Assembly (NCBI GenBank): GCA_012960225.1
Contig: DUBS01000044.1
Location: 1 to 64,000, forward strand
DNA length: 64,000 bases
Reading direction: 5' to 3'
From: Gemmatimonadota bacterium
GTDB taxonomy: Bacteria > Gemmatimonadota > Gemmatimonadetes > Longimicrobiales > Gaopeijiaceae
Below are positions 46,930 to 55,891 of the stretch, piece by piece. The translations under genes and the position numbers were made by a program. Positions within the stretch are counted from its first letter, which is position 1. Each line of letters starts with the position of its first letter. The notes beneath the pieces are model-generated. The model was given only the letters and a program-made list of their open reading frames with translations, was not told the origin of the DNA and made no database searches.

Positions 46930-47003
46930 GCCGGAGTAGCTCAGTCGGTTAGAGCAGCGGAATCATAATCCGCGTGTCGGGGGTTCGAGTCCCTCCTCCG
47001 GCA
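46930..47003 (+). tRNA. tRNA with anticodon CAT, probably elongator Met
   Basis: A 74-base cloverleaf. The acceptor GCCGGAG (46930-46936) pairs with CTCCGGC (46996-47002), with discriminator A at 47003. The anticodon stem GCGGA/TCCGC encloses loop ATCATAA, with CAT at 46964-46966. The T arm is GGGGG/CCCTC around TTCGAGT, and the variable loop has five bases. No 3' CCA is encoded. Elongator Met is favoured by overall resemblance, but an Ile2 tRNA read after lysidine modification by TilS (gene at 47932) has the same CAT and cannot be excluded. Confidence 0.95.
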
Positions 47004-47089
47004 TCTAAGAATCATATCTTCCGATGAAATCGAGCGTGTCGAAACAGACATCCAAAGCTCGAGCCAAGCGAGCTAACTAGTCTATAGGA

Positions 47090-47935
47090 ATGCTTAGACC
47101 TCAGCGCTTTCGTACCGGGTGCATATATCTTTCAGGGGCACCGTTATTAGTCGCACATCGCGGTGGCGCAAAACTAGCGCCTGAGAATACTCTAATAGCA
47201 TTTCAGAGAGCAGTTGAGTGGTGGGGGGCAGACATGTTGGAAATGGATGTCCGCCTAACGCGTGATGGATGCGTAGTCGTGATACACGATGCAACAGTCG
47301 ATAGGACGACAGATGGGATTGGCTCAGTAGAAGAGTTGACCCTGGATGAGATCCGCAGATTGGATGCGGGATATCACTTCAAGGACTTAACAGGTGAGCA
47401 TTTGTTTCGGGGTGAGGGCGTGACCGTGCCGACCTTTGAAGAGGTACTGATGGCTCTCCCGCACACACGCATGAATGTCGAGGTAAAGGAACCCCAAGTA
47501 GCGGGGCCACTGGTTGAGTTAATAGAACGTCATTCTGCCGAACATCGTGTGCTTATAGCGGCAACCTTCGAACGGTGCCGCAGGAAGATCAGGCACTATA
47601 TAGGCCCCTGGGGTGCTAGCCGCCAACAAGTCTTTTCGTTTTGGCTAGGACATCTTCTCCCGTGGCGGAACTCCTACAATCTTCCCGCAGATGTGCTTCA
47701 GGTCCCTGAGATCTGGAAGGGTCTACGAGTTGTATCGCCGCGCTTTATTCGGCAGGCGCATGCCCAAAATATTCCGGTGCACGTTTGGACTGTGGATGAA
47801 CCAAGTGACATGCGTCGTCTTATCAACTGGGGTGTTGATGCCATTCAAAGTGATCGTCCGGATCTACTTGCGTCAGTATTGACCCAGATCAGATCTCGCC
47901 CCCCCGAATTGATGCTACAAGACGATTTAAAATGA
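47090..47935 (+). CDS. Glycerophosphodiester phosphodiesterase
   Basis: GDPD enzymes release glycerol 3-phosphate from glycerophosphodiesters. The 281-residue TIM barrel shows VAHRGGAKLAPENTLIAF, the metal-binding EMDVRLTRDG, the catalytic IHDATVDRTTDG, MNVEVKEPQ and the C-terminal VWTVDEPSDM with GVDAIQSDRPDLL. There is no signal peptide, so it acts in the cytoplasm. It overlaps tilS by four bases. Confidence 0.92.
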   Translation: MLRPQRFRTGCIYLSGAPLLVAHRGGAKLAPENTLIAFQRAVEWWGADMLEMDVRLTRDGCVVVIHDATVDRTTDGIGSVEELTLDEIRRLDAGYHFKDLTGEHLFRGEGVTVPTFEEVLMALPHTRMNVEVKEPQVAGPLVELIERHSAEHRVLIAATFERCRRKIRHYIGPWGASRQQVFSFWLGHLLPWRNSYNLPADVLQVPEIWKGLRVVSPRFIRQAHAQNIPVHVWTVDEPSDMRRLINWGVDAIQSDRPDLLASVLTQIRSRPPELMLQDDLK

Positions 47936-49302
47936 GTGGAGATCAAGTCAGTCTTGTCAGACGCTTTCAGTCAAGGTTTAGGTCGGCTCGTAGCAGTTTT
48001 CTCTCAGATGCTCCTATTGTAGTAGCAATCTCCGGAGGTCTAGACTCTGTCGCACTGCTCCACCTCTTGCGCTTTGCAATTGCTCAGTCCCATCAGCTTC
48101 ATGCGGCACACTTTGACCATTGCTCACGGGATGACAGCGCAGCTGATGCCCAGTGGGTATCTGGACTCTGTCGTGCTTGGGGTGTGCCACTCGAACTGGG
48201 ACGTGCTAAGGAAGCACTGATGTCAGAAGAGTCAGCCCGCAACGCACGTCATGACTTTCTTGAGTCTGTCCGGACCCGTGTTGGAGGGGGAGTAGTTGTG
48301 ATGGCGCACCATGCTGATGATCAGGCCGAGACTGTGCTCTTTCGGATGGTTCGAGGTAGCGGGTTGAGAGGGCTTAGTGGCATGAGCGAATACCGAGATC
48401 CTGGAGTTTGGCGCCCACTTTTACCCTTTTGGCGAGATGAAATCGCTCTGTATGCCCAGGACGTGTGTCTAAATTGGCGGGAAGATCCCACAAACCGAGA
48501 ACAGCGCTTCACACGTAACATTATCCGCAACGATGTGTTACCAGAAATAGAATCAAGGGTTGCGCCTGCTGCGAGGAGGTCTCTCGTTCGTTTGGCAAAT
48601 CTAGCGAGAGAGGATGAGGAAGCCTGGCTCAGCTTGCTTAACGAAGTGCTGGGGTCTCTTGAATTGGAGCAGGATAGGGAGGCCCTTTCACTTGATTTCA
48701 AAAGGATAACTGAGTTCCATGGAGCAGTTCGCGGTCGAATCCTTCGCGAAGTCGCGAGGAGACATGGGTACCCGCTGGATGCTACTGGAACCAGGTTGGC
48801 TTCGGATTTTGTTGACTCAGCACAGAGTGGTCAGCAAATCGACTTAACCGGAGGATTACGTCTGCGGCGAGATCTGGACCGTTTGGTTTTTTCCACTAAA
48901 ACCGTGAGCATCGTTGATAGACCTGTACTGATCTCAAACTCACAACCAGGTTCAGGTAGAGCGCTCTTGGGTGGCCGTGAACTACTTGTTAAGTGGAATC
49001 CCGCAAAGAGTCTCGCTTTGATGTCTGAATGCCTGACTTTGGCTTCACCTCGCTTTCCCTTAACGATCCGTGCACGCCGACCCGGAGACCGGATTCACCT
49101 GACAGTCGGCACTAGGAAATTGAAAAAACTCTTTCTGGAAGCTCGGATTCCCGAACCCGAGCGGCGCCAGGTTCCTCTATTGGTTGATGGGGTCGGGAGT
49201 GTGCTCTGGATTCCAGGCGTTGCTGAAGCAACGCCTCGCGGTGATACAAGCGAAACAAGAAATGTTCTACACATAGGGATCTCGGATGCGAAAGCTGTTT
49301 GA
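47932..49302 (+). CDS. tilS: tRNA(Ile)-lysidine synthase TilS
   Basis: TilS converts the wobble cytidine of the CAU-anticodon Ile tRNA to lysidine so that it reads AUA. The 456 residues have the PP-loop SGGLDSVALLHLL at residues 34-46, HFDHCSRDDSAADAQWV, ESARNARHDFLESV, MAHHADDQAETVLFRMVRGS and NIIRNDVLP. A C-terminal TilS domain shows RRPGDRIHL and KKLFLEARIP. It overlaps the GDPD gene, and its 3' end overlaps the start of the broken hpt gene. Confidence 0.95.
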   Translation: MSGDQVSLVRRFQSRFRSARSSFLSDAPIVVAISGGLDSVALLHLLRFAIAQSHQLHAAHFDHCSRDDSAADAQWVSGLCRAWGVPLELGRAKEALMSEESARNARHDFLESVRTRVGGGVVVMAHHADDQAETVLFRMVRGSGLRGLSGMSEYRDPGVWRPLLPFWRDEIALYAQDVCLNWREDPTNREQRFTRNIIRNDVLPEIESRVAPAARRSLVRLANLAREDEEAWLSLLNEVLGSLELEQDREALSLDFKRITEFHGAVRGRILREVARRHGYPLDATGTRLASDFVDSAQSGQQIDLTGGLRLRRDLDRLVFSTKTVSIVDRPVLISNSQPGSGRALLGGRELLVKWNPAKSLALMSECLTLASPRFPLTIRARRPGDRIHLTVGTRKLKKLFLEARIPEPERRQVPLLVDGVGSVLWIPGVAEATPRGDTSETRNVLHIGISDAKAV

Positions 49303-49551
49303 GGAAGGACAGCCAGTTTGCAAAGTCCTTACCATGAGGGAGATTTGGGTGCGCGTCCACGAGATAAGACATGACATTGAAAAAGCGTACTCACGCCAGG
49401 ATCACCCGATTGTTTTAGGCGTATTAAGTGGATCATTGGAGGATTTTCGCCCTGCTGGCTAGGCTTTAATGCACCTAATGAGTTTATTGTGGGGTATGGC
49501 CTAGATCATGCTAAGGACTTTCGCCATTTACCATATATTGCGAGCCTATGA
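49286..49551 (+). pseudogene. hpt: Broken hypoxanthine phosphoribosyltransferase (hpt) remnant
   Basis: Two fragments in different frames match the two ends of an Hpt enzyme. The first (49286-49462, 58 residues then TAG) contains [19 protein letters not shown] and [11 protein letters not shown], the N-terminal part. The second (49462-49551, 29 residues then TGA) reads [15 protein letters not shown] and RHLPYIASL, the typical Hpt C-terminus. Roughly 90 residues in between, including the PRPP-binding loop with its paired acidic residues, are missing, and the frame shifts by one base at the junction. It lies exactly between tilS and ftsH, where an intact hpt is usual. An assembly error could produce the same picture. 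Confidence 0.85.
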
Positions 49552-49601
49552 TGAGTTTCCTGTGCCATGCAATAAGGTTGGCCACGCGAGGTTAAAGCAG
49601 T

Positions 49602-51632
49602 ATGCCAGAACCTGAACCGATACGTCCGGACGACAACAAACCGTTAGGCCGGTTCTCTAAGAACACGGCACTCATCGGGATGCTGATCATTTTGTTCCTA
49701 ATGGCAACCAGTTTAGTCCGGAACAACGATCCGTCGTCCGCCGAGGTCACATACACGGAGTTCCGGGCCGAACTTAGTCGCGGGAACGTGCATAAGGTGA
49801 CCGTTATTGATCGCAAGATAGATGGCGAGTTTCGTGCTCCGTTCAGTAAGGCGGATCAGGAAATCACACAATTTCAGCTTACTCTTCCGGGTGGGATAAC
49901 TGATGGACTCATAGAGGACCTAGAGGCGGAAGACGTCATCATTGATGCAAAGACGTCGCAACCTGGCTGGGGCGGAATACTGCTCAGTGCACTTCCTTGG
50001 CTGCTATTTATTGCTTTCTGGATCTGGATTTTCCGTACGATGCAGGGTGGTGGTAATCGTGCATTCCAATTCGGTCGATCTAAGGCCAAGCTTATTTCAC
50101 CTGACACACCTAAGGTCACTTTCGCAGACGTTGCTGGAGCGGATGAAGCAAAGCAGGAGCTTGAGGAGATTATCGAATTCCTTAAGGATCCGAGTAAGTT
50201 CTCTCGATTGGGTGGGCGCTTGCCAACTGGAGTTCTACTCGTTGGTCCACCGGGAACAGGTAAAACTCTTCTAGCAAGAGCAGTTGCTGGAGAAGCAGGG
50301 CGTCCCTTCTTCCAGATGTCTGGTTCAGATTTTGTCGAAATGTTTGTCGGTGTTGGTGCTTCACGAGTTCGTGACCTTTTTGAGCAAGGCAAGGAGCACT
50401 CCCCCTGTATCATCTTCGTAGATGAAATCGATGCTGTTGGAAGACATCGTGGGGCAGGGCTTGGTGGTGGGCATGATGAACGTGAACAAACCCTTAATGC
50501 ACTCCTCGTCGAGATGGATGGTTTTGAGCAGAACGAAGGTGTAATTCTTCTGGCAGCGACCAATAGACCAGATGTACTTGATCCTGCACTTCTGCGGCCG
50601 GGGCGTTTTGACCGACAGATCGTCGTCGATGCCCCAGACGTGAAAGGCAGAGAGGGTATCCTACGGATTCATGCCAAGAAACTTCCACTTGCCGATGACG
50701 TTGAGCTTGCACTCATCGCCCGAGGAACACCAGGTATGAGTGGTGCTGATCTTGAGAATATTTGCAATGAAGCCGCGCTCCACGCAGCTCGTCAAGATGC
50801 TGAGAAAGTAGCCATGAAGGACTTCGAGCAAGCCAAGGACAAGGTCATGTTTGGTACGGAGCGCCGAAGCTTAGTCCTCACGGAGAATGAGCGTCAGCTC
50901 ACTGCGTATCATGAAGCAGGGCATGTGGTCCTTGGAGTGAAGATTCCAGGGCTAGATCCGGTCTATAAGGTCAGCATCATTCCAAGAGGACGTGCCCTAG
51001 GGATCACGGCCAGTCTCCCGGAGGAAGACCGGCACTCGTACACCAAAGAGTGGATGGAAGGGCAGCTTGCCATGCTGTTTGGTGGACGGGTTGCGGAGGA
51101 AGTCATCTTCGGCCCGAAGGATGTTACGACGGGTGCGGGCAATGACATTGAGCGGGCAACCGCTATGGCCAGAAAAATGGTGATGACTTTTGGAATGAGT
51201 GATGTCGTTGGGCTGGTATCTGTAGGTGATTCTGAGCAAGAAGTGTTCTTGGGTAGGGAACTCGGCCAGAGGAGGGTTGTTTCTGAATACACTGCTAGGT
51301 TGGTTGACGAGGAAGTGAAACGTCTCCTAGACACAGCCCACGAACGTGCTCACGAAGTGCTGAAGGAACACGGAGATCTACTTGAGAGCGTGGCGCAAGC
51401 ACTCTTAGAACGTGAGACGTTGGGTCGCGAAGAAATCGAGGCTCTTGAGCGGGGCGAAGCACTCCCTCCTCAACCGGTTCCAGCTAGCGAAGAAATCTCT
51501 GCCAGCCCATCTGATCCGTCGAAGCAACCTGAAAAAGCCCTACCTCCACTAAGTTTACCCGGGGCAGACGGGCCGCTCCCAGGACCTGCTACCAGCATTT
51601 ACGAAGCTCCCGATCATAACAACGAAGGGTGA
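49602..51632 (+). CDS. ftsH: ATP-dependent zinc metalloprotease FtsH
   Basis: FtsH degrades misassembled membrane proteins and selected cytosolic regulators. The 676 residues comprise two membrane helices (about 24-41 and 127-147) around a small periplasmic domain. The AAA+ domain has Walker [14 protein letters not shown] near residue 216, Walker [18 protein letters not shown], and the second region of homology [20 protein letters not shown]. The M41 protease domain has the zinc motif HEAGH near residue 438. The tail is proline-rich. The usual neighbour hpt is present only as a remnant. Confidence 0.97.
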   Translation: MPEPEPIRPDDNKPLGRFSKNTALIGMLIILFLMATSLVRNNDPSSAEVTYTEFRAELSRGNVHKVTVIDRKIDGEFRAPFSKADQEITQFQLTLPGGITDGLIEDLEAEDVIIDAKTSQPGWGGILLSALPWLLFIAFWIWIFRTMQGGGNRAFQFGRSKAKLISPDTPKVTFADVAGADEAKQELEEIIEFLKDPSKFSRLGGRLPTGVLLVGPPGTGKTLLARAVAGEAGRPFFQMSGSDFVEMFVGVGASRVRDLFEQGKEHSPCIIFVDEIDAVGRHRGAGLGGGHDEREQTLNALLVEMDGFEQNEGVILLAATNRPDVLDPALLRPGRFDRQIVVDAPDVKGREGILRIHAKKLPLADDVELALIARGTPGMSGADLENICNEAALHAARQDAEKVAMKDFEQAKDKVMFGTERRSLVLTENERQLTAYHEAGHVVLGVKIPGLDPVYKVSIIPRGRALGITASLPEEDRHSYTKEWMEGQLAMLFGGRVAEEVIFGPKDVTTGAGNDIERATAMARKMVMTFGMSDVVGLVSVGDSEQEVFLGRELGQRRVVSEYTARLVDEEVKRLLDTAHERAHEVLKEHGDLLESVAQALLERETLGREEIEALERGEALPPQPVPASEEISASPSDPSKQPEKALPPLSLPGADGPLPGPATSIYEAPDHNNEG

Positions 51633-51659
51633 CGGGAACTTGACCGAGGAGCCGTAGCG

Positions 51660-52454
51660 GTGGTCTGGATCTGGGAACAACTGGAATTCTTGAAGCCGGG
51701 ATGGACTGATGTAGTGGAAATCATTCTTGTAGCGTTCCTGGCTTACCGGATCCTACTTGTCATTCAGCGTACTCGTGCGATGCAGATCATGCTTGGACTG
51801 GTTTCGCTCGCGTTCATATACGGTGCTGCTCGCTTGCTGGATCTAGTTTTGATCCGAACTTTGTTAGAGGCGGTTTTTCAGTACGGGGCGATCGCAGCGC
51901 TTGTGGTATTCCAACCTGAGCTCCGGTCGGCACTTGCTCGCCTTGGTCGTAGCAAGATGGTCCGTGTTTTCCAGCGTATGGAAGTAGGGAGAATTGCAGA
52001 AGAGGTGTTAGACGCTGTGATCAGCTTATCTGGTTCAGGACATGGAGCGATCATTGCGATACAACAGGAAATCGGCCTAGATGAATATGCCGAGACTGGA
52101 AGCTCGATTGACGCTCGTGTGTCGGCGGAAATCCTCAAGACGATATTTACACCGTATTCGCCGCTTCACGATGGGGCTGTTCTAATCTCTGGAGATCAGA
52201 TCCGCAGCGCGGGTGCTATCCTCCCGCTGACACAGTCGCAGGTTGACCATTCCCTTGGGACACGACACCGTGCGGCTATTGGTCTGAGCGAGGAAACGGA
52301 TGCAATCGTAATTATCGTAAGTGAGGAGACTTCCCAGATTGCTGTAGCCATTGAAGGCCGCTTGGAGCAAGATCTTGGTATCGACCGTTTGCGAGAAATT
52401 CTGCTAGGTAGACTGCCAGCACTGGACACAGCGTTGGAACCGGCAGGGCTATAG
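51660..52454 (+). CDS. cdaA: Diadenylate cyclase CdaA (c-di-AMP synthase)
   Basis: CdaA makes cyclic di-AMP, which controls potassium and osmolyte transport and cell-wall balance. The 264 residues have three N-terminal membrane helices (about 17-90) and a DAC domain with the catalytic motifs LHDGAVLI (about 168) and GTRHRAAIGLSE (about 201). ALVVFQPELRSALARLG precedes the domain. The start is GTG at 51660, 27 bases after ftsH. The usual partners cdaR and glmM are not adjacent, so how it is regulated here is unknown. Confidence 0.94.
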   Translation: MVWIWEQLEFLKPGWTDVVEIILVAFLAYRILLVIQRTRAMQIMLGLVSLAFIYGAARLLDLVLIRTLLEAVFQYGAIAALVVFQPELRSALARLGRSKMVRVFQRMEVGRIAEEVLDAVISLSGSGHGAIIAIQQEIGLDEYAETGSSIDARVSAEILKTIFTPYSPLHDGAVLISGDQIRSAGAILPLTQSQVDHSLGTRHRAAIGLSEETDAIVIIVSEETSQIAVAIEGRLEQDLGIDRLREILLGRLPALDTALEPAGL

Positions 52455-52503
52455 GTGTGAAACCCCACGAATCCGTCCGTATTTTCTTGTCAGCATTCAT
52501 GCG

Positions 52504-52533
52504 TTGACACTTTCCTCAGACCTACTCTACATT
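52504..52533 (+). promoter_or_regulatory. Predicted promoter of the exbB-exbD-tonB operon
   Basis: TTGACA at 52504-52509, an 18-base spacer and TACATT at 52528-52533 lie in the 179-base gap ahead of the exbB-like gene. This is sequence matching only, but it is the best match in that gap. Confidence 0.5.
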
Positions 52534-52633
52534 CTGCAGGTGTTGTAAGGATCTGTCAGCGCTAAGCATAGGTTCAGCCTAGGATTTTCTGCTCAAGCGG
52601 TTGGTCCCAAAATTCAATCAGGAGTAGGCCTAA

Positions 52634-53482
52634 GTGGGCACCCAATACCAGTTGATGACCCTATTTGCGGATGGCGGGTGGATGATGTATCCGCTCACTC
52701 TGTGCTCGATGGTTGCCTTGGGTGTGATTTTTGCCAAATTCTGGACGCTCCACGTCGCTCACCGCGGTACTAACCGCGTCCTGGAAGAAGTAGAAGAGGT
52801 TGCTACCACGGGAGACGTGTCAGCGGCTATTGAGATTTGTCGGGATACCCCAGGACCGGCAAGTGCGATTCTACTTGCTGGGCTCCGACGAATTCAGACG
52901 CGTAGGCTTGTCGCTGGTGAGTTAGAATCTGCAGTTTCCACAATAGGAACTATAGAGCTTGGCTTTTTGGAGCGGGGCCTTGTCATTCTGGCAACGATTG
53001 CCAACGTTGCCCCGCTTATGGGATTTCTGGGTACTGTGGTAGGCATGGTTCTAGCGTTTGCTGCTATTGAGCTGGCCGGTGATGTGGATCCAACTCTTGT
53101 GGCTGGCGGTATTAAAGTCGCACTGCTCACTACGGCAGCTGGACTACTTATCGCAGTCCCAGTGAACATCTCATACAACTTTTTTGTTACCCGTATCGAC
53201 AAGCTGATCGTCGATATGGAACAGGGAACTCAGAAAATCCTCAATCTTGCTTGGGATATGGAGAAATCTGGGCAGATCCAGATTCTCAGAGAAGGAAGTG
53301 ATGGTGAGGAACAGGTGCCGGCTGGTGTGGCAGCTGCAGCTCCAACTTGGGAGGCTCCTGCAGATGGGCCAACTCAGCAACTTGCTGCGTCTCAAAACGA
53401 GAGTGTGACTAAGAAGGCCTTAGGTTGGCTTACTAGTTTCTTTGCATCGGAAGAATCTGACGAGGATACAGATAAGGACTAA
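52634..53482 (+). CDS. exbB: MotA/TolQ/ExbB-family proton channel protein
   Basis: A subunit of a proton-driven energy transducer complex. The 282 residues have a first membrane helix (WMMYPLTLCSMVALGVIFAKF) and a cytoplasmic part. Two further helices follow, with ANVAPLMGFLGTVVGMVLAF and VALLTTAAGLLIAVPVNISYNFF, the ExbB/TolQ signature. The C-terminal 60 residues are alanine-rich and poorly conserved. The GTG start has an AGGAGTAGG site. With two exbD genes and tonB it forms one operon; TolQ-like use cannot be excluded. Confidence 0.9.
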   Translation: MGTQYQLMTLFADGGWMMYPLTLCSMVALGVIFAKFWTLHVAHRGTNRVLEEVEEVATTGDVSAAIEICRDTPGPASAILLAGLRRIQTRRLVAGELESAVSTIGTIELGFLERGLVILATIANVAPLMGFLGTVVGMVLAFAAIELAGDVDPTLVAGGIKVALLTTAAGLLIAVPVNISYNFFVTRIDKLIVDMEQGTQKILNLAWDMEKSGQIQILREGSDGEEQVPAGVAAAAPTWEAPADGPTQQLAASQNESVTKKALGWLTSFFASEESDEDTDKD

Positions 53483-53539
53483 GATTTCGAAGTCATATAG
53501 CACTAATCACCACTATTTTGTTAGTTAACAAAACCGGGA

Positions 53540-53971
53540 GTGGAAATGTCGGTTCTAGGTAACAAGAAATCGAAGGCCAGCAGCGAGGTTCCTACATCGT
53601 CGATGGCCGATATCGCTTTCCTACTGCTGATCTTCTTTCTGGTCACGACTACGTTTCCCAAGGATAAGGGCTTGGCAATTGTACTTCCCGAGCCAGGTGA
53701 GGAAGCCCAGGTCAGCCAAAAGAACATTCTACACCTTCTGATCCAGACATCTGGCATCGTAGTTGTGAAAAGAGGTGAGAGTCAGCAGGAGCAACAGATG
53801 CGCCCGCAAGAGATCGAAGGATTGTGGCGCCAGGAAGTGACTTCAAATCCCAATTTGATTGCTGCTGTCAAGACGCACCCGGATGCTCCTTATAAATTCA
53901 TGGTTGATGTTTTGGACGCACTACATTCAGCTAATGCAGAGCGCATCTCACTCCAGGTATTGGAGAACTAG
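53540..53971 (+). CDS. exbD: ExbD/TolR-family protein, first copy
   Basis: A 143-residue bitopic protein: a cytoplasmic start, one membrane helix with the essential aspartate (SSMADIAFLLLIFFLVTT), then a periplasmic domain. It works with ExbB to carry protons and energise TonB. The second copy two bases downstream shares the same KASSExPxSSMADIAFLLLIFF core but diverges after it, so the pair arose by duplication and specialised in the periplasm. Confidence 0.9.
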   Translation: MEMSVLGNKKSKASSEVPTSSMADIAFLLLIFFLVTTTFPKDKGLAIVLPEPGEEAQVSQKNILHLLIQTSGIVVVKRGESQQEQQMRPQEIEGLWRQEVTSNPNLIAAVKTHPDAPYKFMVDVLDALHSANAERISLQVLEN

Positions 53972-53973
53972 GT

Positions 53974-54423
53974 ATGGCGATCAAGGGTGGTGGGTTCCAG
54001 AAAAGTTCAAAAGCGTCGTCAGAGATTCCTTCTTCGTCGATGGCTGATATCGCGTTTCTCTTATTGATCTTCTTTATGGTCACTACTGTCTTCCAACGTG
54101 ACCGTGATCGTCCGATCGAGTGGACAGAGGCAGAGTCTGCACAGAAGATTGATGAGAAGCAGAAAAATATCCTTAATATTTGGCTGGAACGGGAAGGCGG
54201 AGTCTTCATCAACGACCAACCACACACGATGGAGCAAGCTACCACAGTTGTCGCTCCTCTCTACGCCGCATCTGAAAGAGCCCTAGTGATCTCCGTTCGA
54301 GGCGATCGGGAAGTGCCATACCGCTATATGGACCAACTGCAGACAGCGCTGGTGAACGCCGGTGTTGTTCGTGTGGTTTTCGCAACACAGTTAGAGCAAA
54401 GCATGCAGAGGGAGAGACGATGA
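53974..54423 (+). CDS. exbD: ExbD/TolR-family protein, second copy
   Basis: A 149-residue paralogue of the preceding protein, with SSMADIAFLLLIFFMVTT as its membrane helix and a different, more charged periplasmic domain (ERALVISVRGDREVPYRYMDQL, ending in VVRVVFATQLEQSM). It begins two bases after the first copy ends and overlaps tonB by four bases, so all are co-translated. Two ExbD-type proteins may form a mixed dimer in the ExbB pentamer; that is inference. Confidence 0.9.
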   Translation: MAIKGGGFQKSSKASSEIPSSSMADIAFLLLIFFMVTTVFQRDRDRPIEWTEAESAQKIDEKQKNILNIWLEREGGVFINDQPHTMEQATTVVAPLYAASERALVISVRGDREVPYRYMDQLQTALVNAGVVRVVFATQLEQSMQRERR

Positions 54424-55097
54424 GCGCTGACGGAGCTGTAACAGTCGAAAGTCAAGAGACTGCTAATGATCGTCTGAAACGAAGTTTTAGTTCTTGGTTT
54501 TGGGGGTCTATGATTGTAGCTACGGTCTTCCACTTCTCTGCGTTTGCTTTTTGGCCAGAACTTACCGCGGCGGACTTTTCTTTCGAGTCTGCGGAGTTAG
54601 AGGCAATCGAGCTACCACCAGAGATTGAAATTCCACCGCCACCGCAACAGATAGCTCGTCCAGCTACACCGGTGATGGCATCTGCAGATATTGATGAAGA
54701 TATAACGATTGCTCCGACCACCTTTGAGGACAATCCGGTCGAAGACTTACCTCCGCCCCCTGAAGAGCAGGCTGTAGATCTTTCGGCGGCACCGACATTC
54801 ACACCCTTTACAGTGGCTCCGGATATCCAGAATAGAGCAGAAGTTATCCGGGCCATGGAACGTGAGTATCCACCTCTTCTTAGGGATGCTGGCATCGGTG
54901 GTACTGTTCAGGTGTTTTTCTTCATTGATGAGGAAGGGACTGTGCAGCAGTTCCAGGTCAATGAGACTTCTGGACACCAAGCACTTGATGATGCAGCACT
55001 AGCTGTAGCAGGAGTGTATCGTTTTTCAGCGGCATTAAACCGAGATAAAAGGGTTCCTGTGTGGGTCTCTTTCGGGATTACATTCCAAGTCCGCTGA
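54420..55097 (+). CDS. tonB: Energy transducer TonB
   Basis: TonB couples the proton-driven ExbB/ExbD motor to outer-membrane transporters. The 225 residues show a cytoplasmic start, one membrane helix (SMIVATVFHFSAFAFW) and a proline-rich spacer (ELPPEIEIPPPPQQIARP, EDLPPPPEEQ). The C-terminal TonB domain reads REYPPLLRDAGIGGTVQVFF with VNETSGHQALDDAAL and FSAALNRDKRVPVWV. It ends the operon and is followed by a strong hairpin. Confidence 0.92.
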   Translation: MSADGAVTVESQETANDRLKRSFSSWFWGSMIVATVFHFSAFAFWPELTAADFSFESAELEAIELPPEIEIPPPPQQIARPATPVMASADIDEDITIAPTTFEDNPVEDLPPPPEEQAVDLSAAPTFTPFTVAPDIQNRAEVIRAMEREYPPLLRDAGIGGTVQVFFFIDEEGTVQQFQVNETSGHQALDDAALAVAGVYRFSAALNRDKRVPVWVSFGITFQVR

Positions 55098-55118
55098 TAC
55101 GGAGCCTTAAAGGATCCA

Positions 55119-55154
55119 AAGGGGACCCCGCCGGAGCTCCGGCGGGGTCCCCTT
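55119..55154. terminator. Perfect 36-base palindrome after tonB
   Basis: Two 18-base arms (55119-55136 and 55137-55154) are exact reverse complements with no spacer; the innermost bases must open into a small loop. It is GC-rich but lacks a T run (CGTTTA follows). It lies between tonB and yggS and probably stops or stabilises the tonB transcript. Confidence 0.7.
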
Positions 55155-55171
55155 CGTTTACTTAGTACGCT

Positions 55172-55891
55172 ATGAAATCGAATATTACGATGAATCCCAG
55201 CTATGAGACACGTCTCTCTAAGACGCTCCCTCAAGTTCATGACTGCATCGCTGAAGCCGCGGATGCTTCCGGTCGTGAATTCGAGAGTGTCCGCTTGATA
55301 GCGGTCACCAAAGCGCACCCAGTAGATGCCGTATCAGCTGCGTTGGCTGCAGGGTTAACCGATCTGGGTGAGAATCGGGTAGAAGAACTTGAGGAAAAGG
55401 TTCGTGAGTTCGGGCGAGATCTTGCTACCTGGCACATGATTGGGCATTTGCAGAGCCGTAAAGCAAGGCGAGCTTCTCAGCTTGCGCATCTGATTCAGTC
55501 AGTCGATTCAGTAAAACTTGTAAATCGTATCTCCAAGTTTGCTCAAGAAGAAGGAATTACAGTCCGGATCTTGACCCAAGTGAACACTTCTGGGGAGCAC
55601 TCAAAGAGTGGTTTTGATATGGCTTCGGCGGTGGATGATATCTTGTGTGTAGCCGAATTTCCGGGTATCCGAGTCGAAGGCTTAATGACAATGGCTCCGT
55701 TTGGAGCTGATGATAAGAAATTGATCAGCACGTTTCGGATTTTGCGAAAGATTCACGAAAAATTACGGACTCAGGGGGATATGGTGGGTCCCGAGCTATC
55801 TATGGGCATGACTAAGGATTTCGAGATCGCAATCCGAGAGGGAAGCACTATGGTTCGGGTTGGTACGGCACTCTTTGGTGCACGCACATGA
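55172..55891 (+). CDS. yggS: YggS/PROSC-family PLP homeostasis protein
   Basis: YggS binds pyridoxal phosphate without a known catalytic reaction and keeps free PLP balanced. The 239-residue TIM-barrel-like protein has the PLP lysine in [14 protein letters not shown] (about 48), [51 protein letters not shown] and [28 protein letters not shown] (residues 208-235). An ATG at 55190 is an alternative start. It overlaps ileS by four bases. Confidence 0.95.
   Translation: MKSNITMNPSYETRLSKTLPQVHDCIAEAADASGREFESVRLIAVTKAHPVDAVSAALAAGLTDLGENRVEELEEKVREFGRDLATWHMIGHLQSRKARRASQLAHLIQSVDSVKLVNRISKFAQEEGITVRILTQVNTSGEHSKSGFDMASAVDDILCVAEFPGIRVEGLMTMAPFGADDKKLISTFRILRKIHEKLRTQGDMVGPELSMGMTKDFEIAIREGSTMVRVGTALFGART

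Noticed and set aside
49874-50563. Long open frame (229 codons) antisense to ftsH
   Set aside because: It lies wholly within the well-supported ftsH AAA+ domain on the other strand and shows no recognisable motif.
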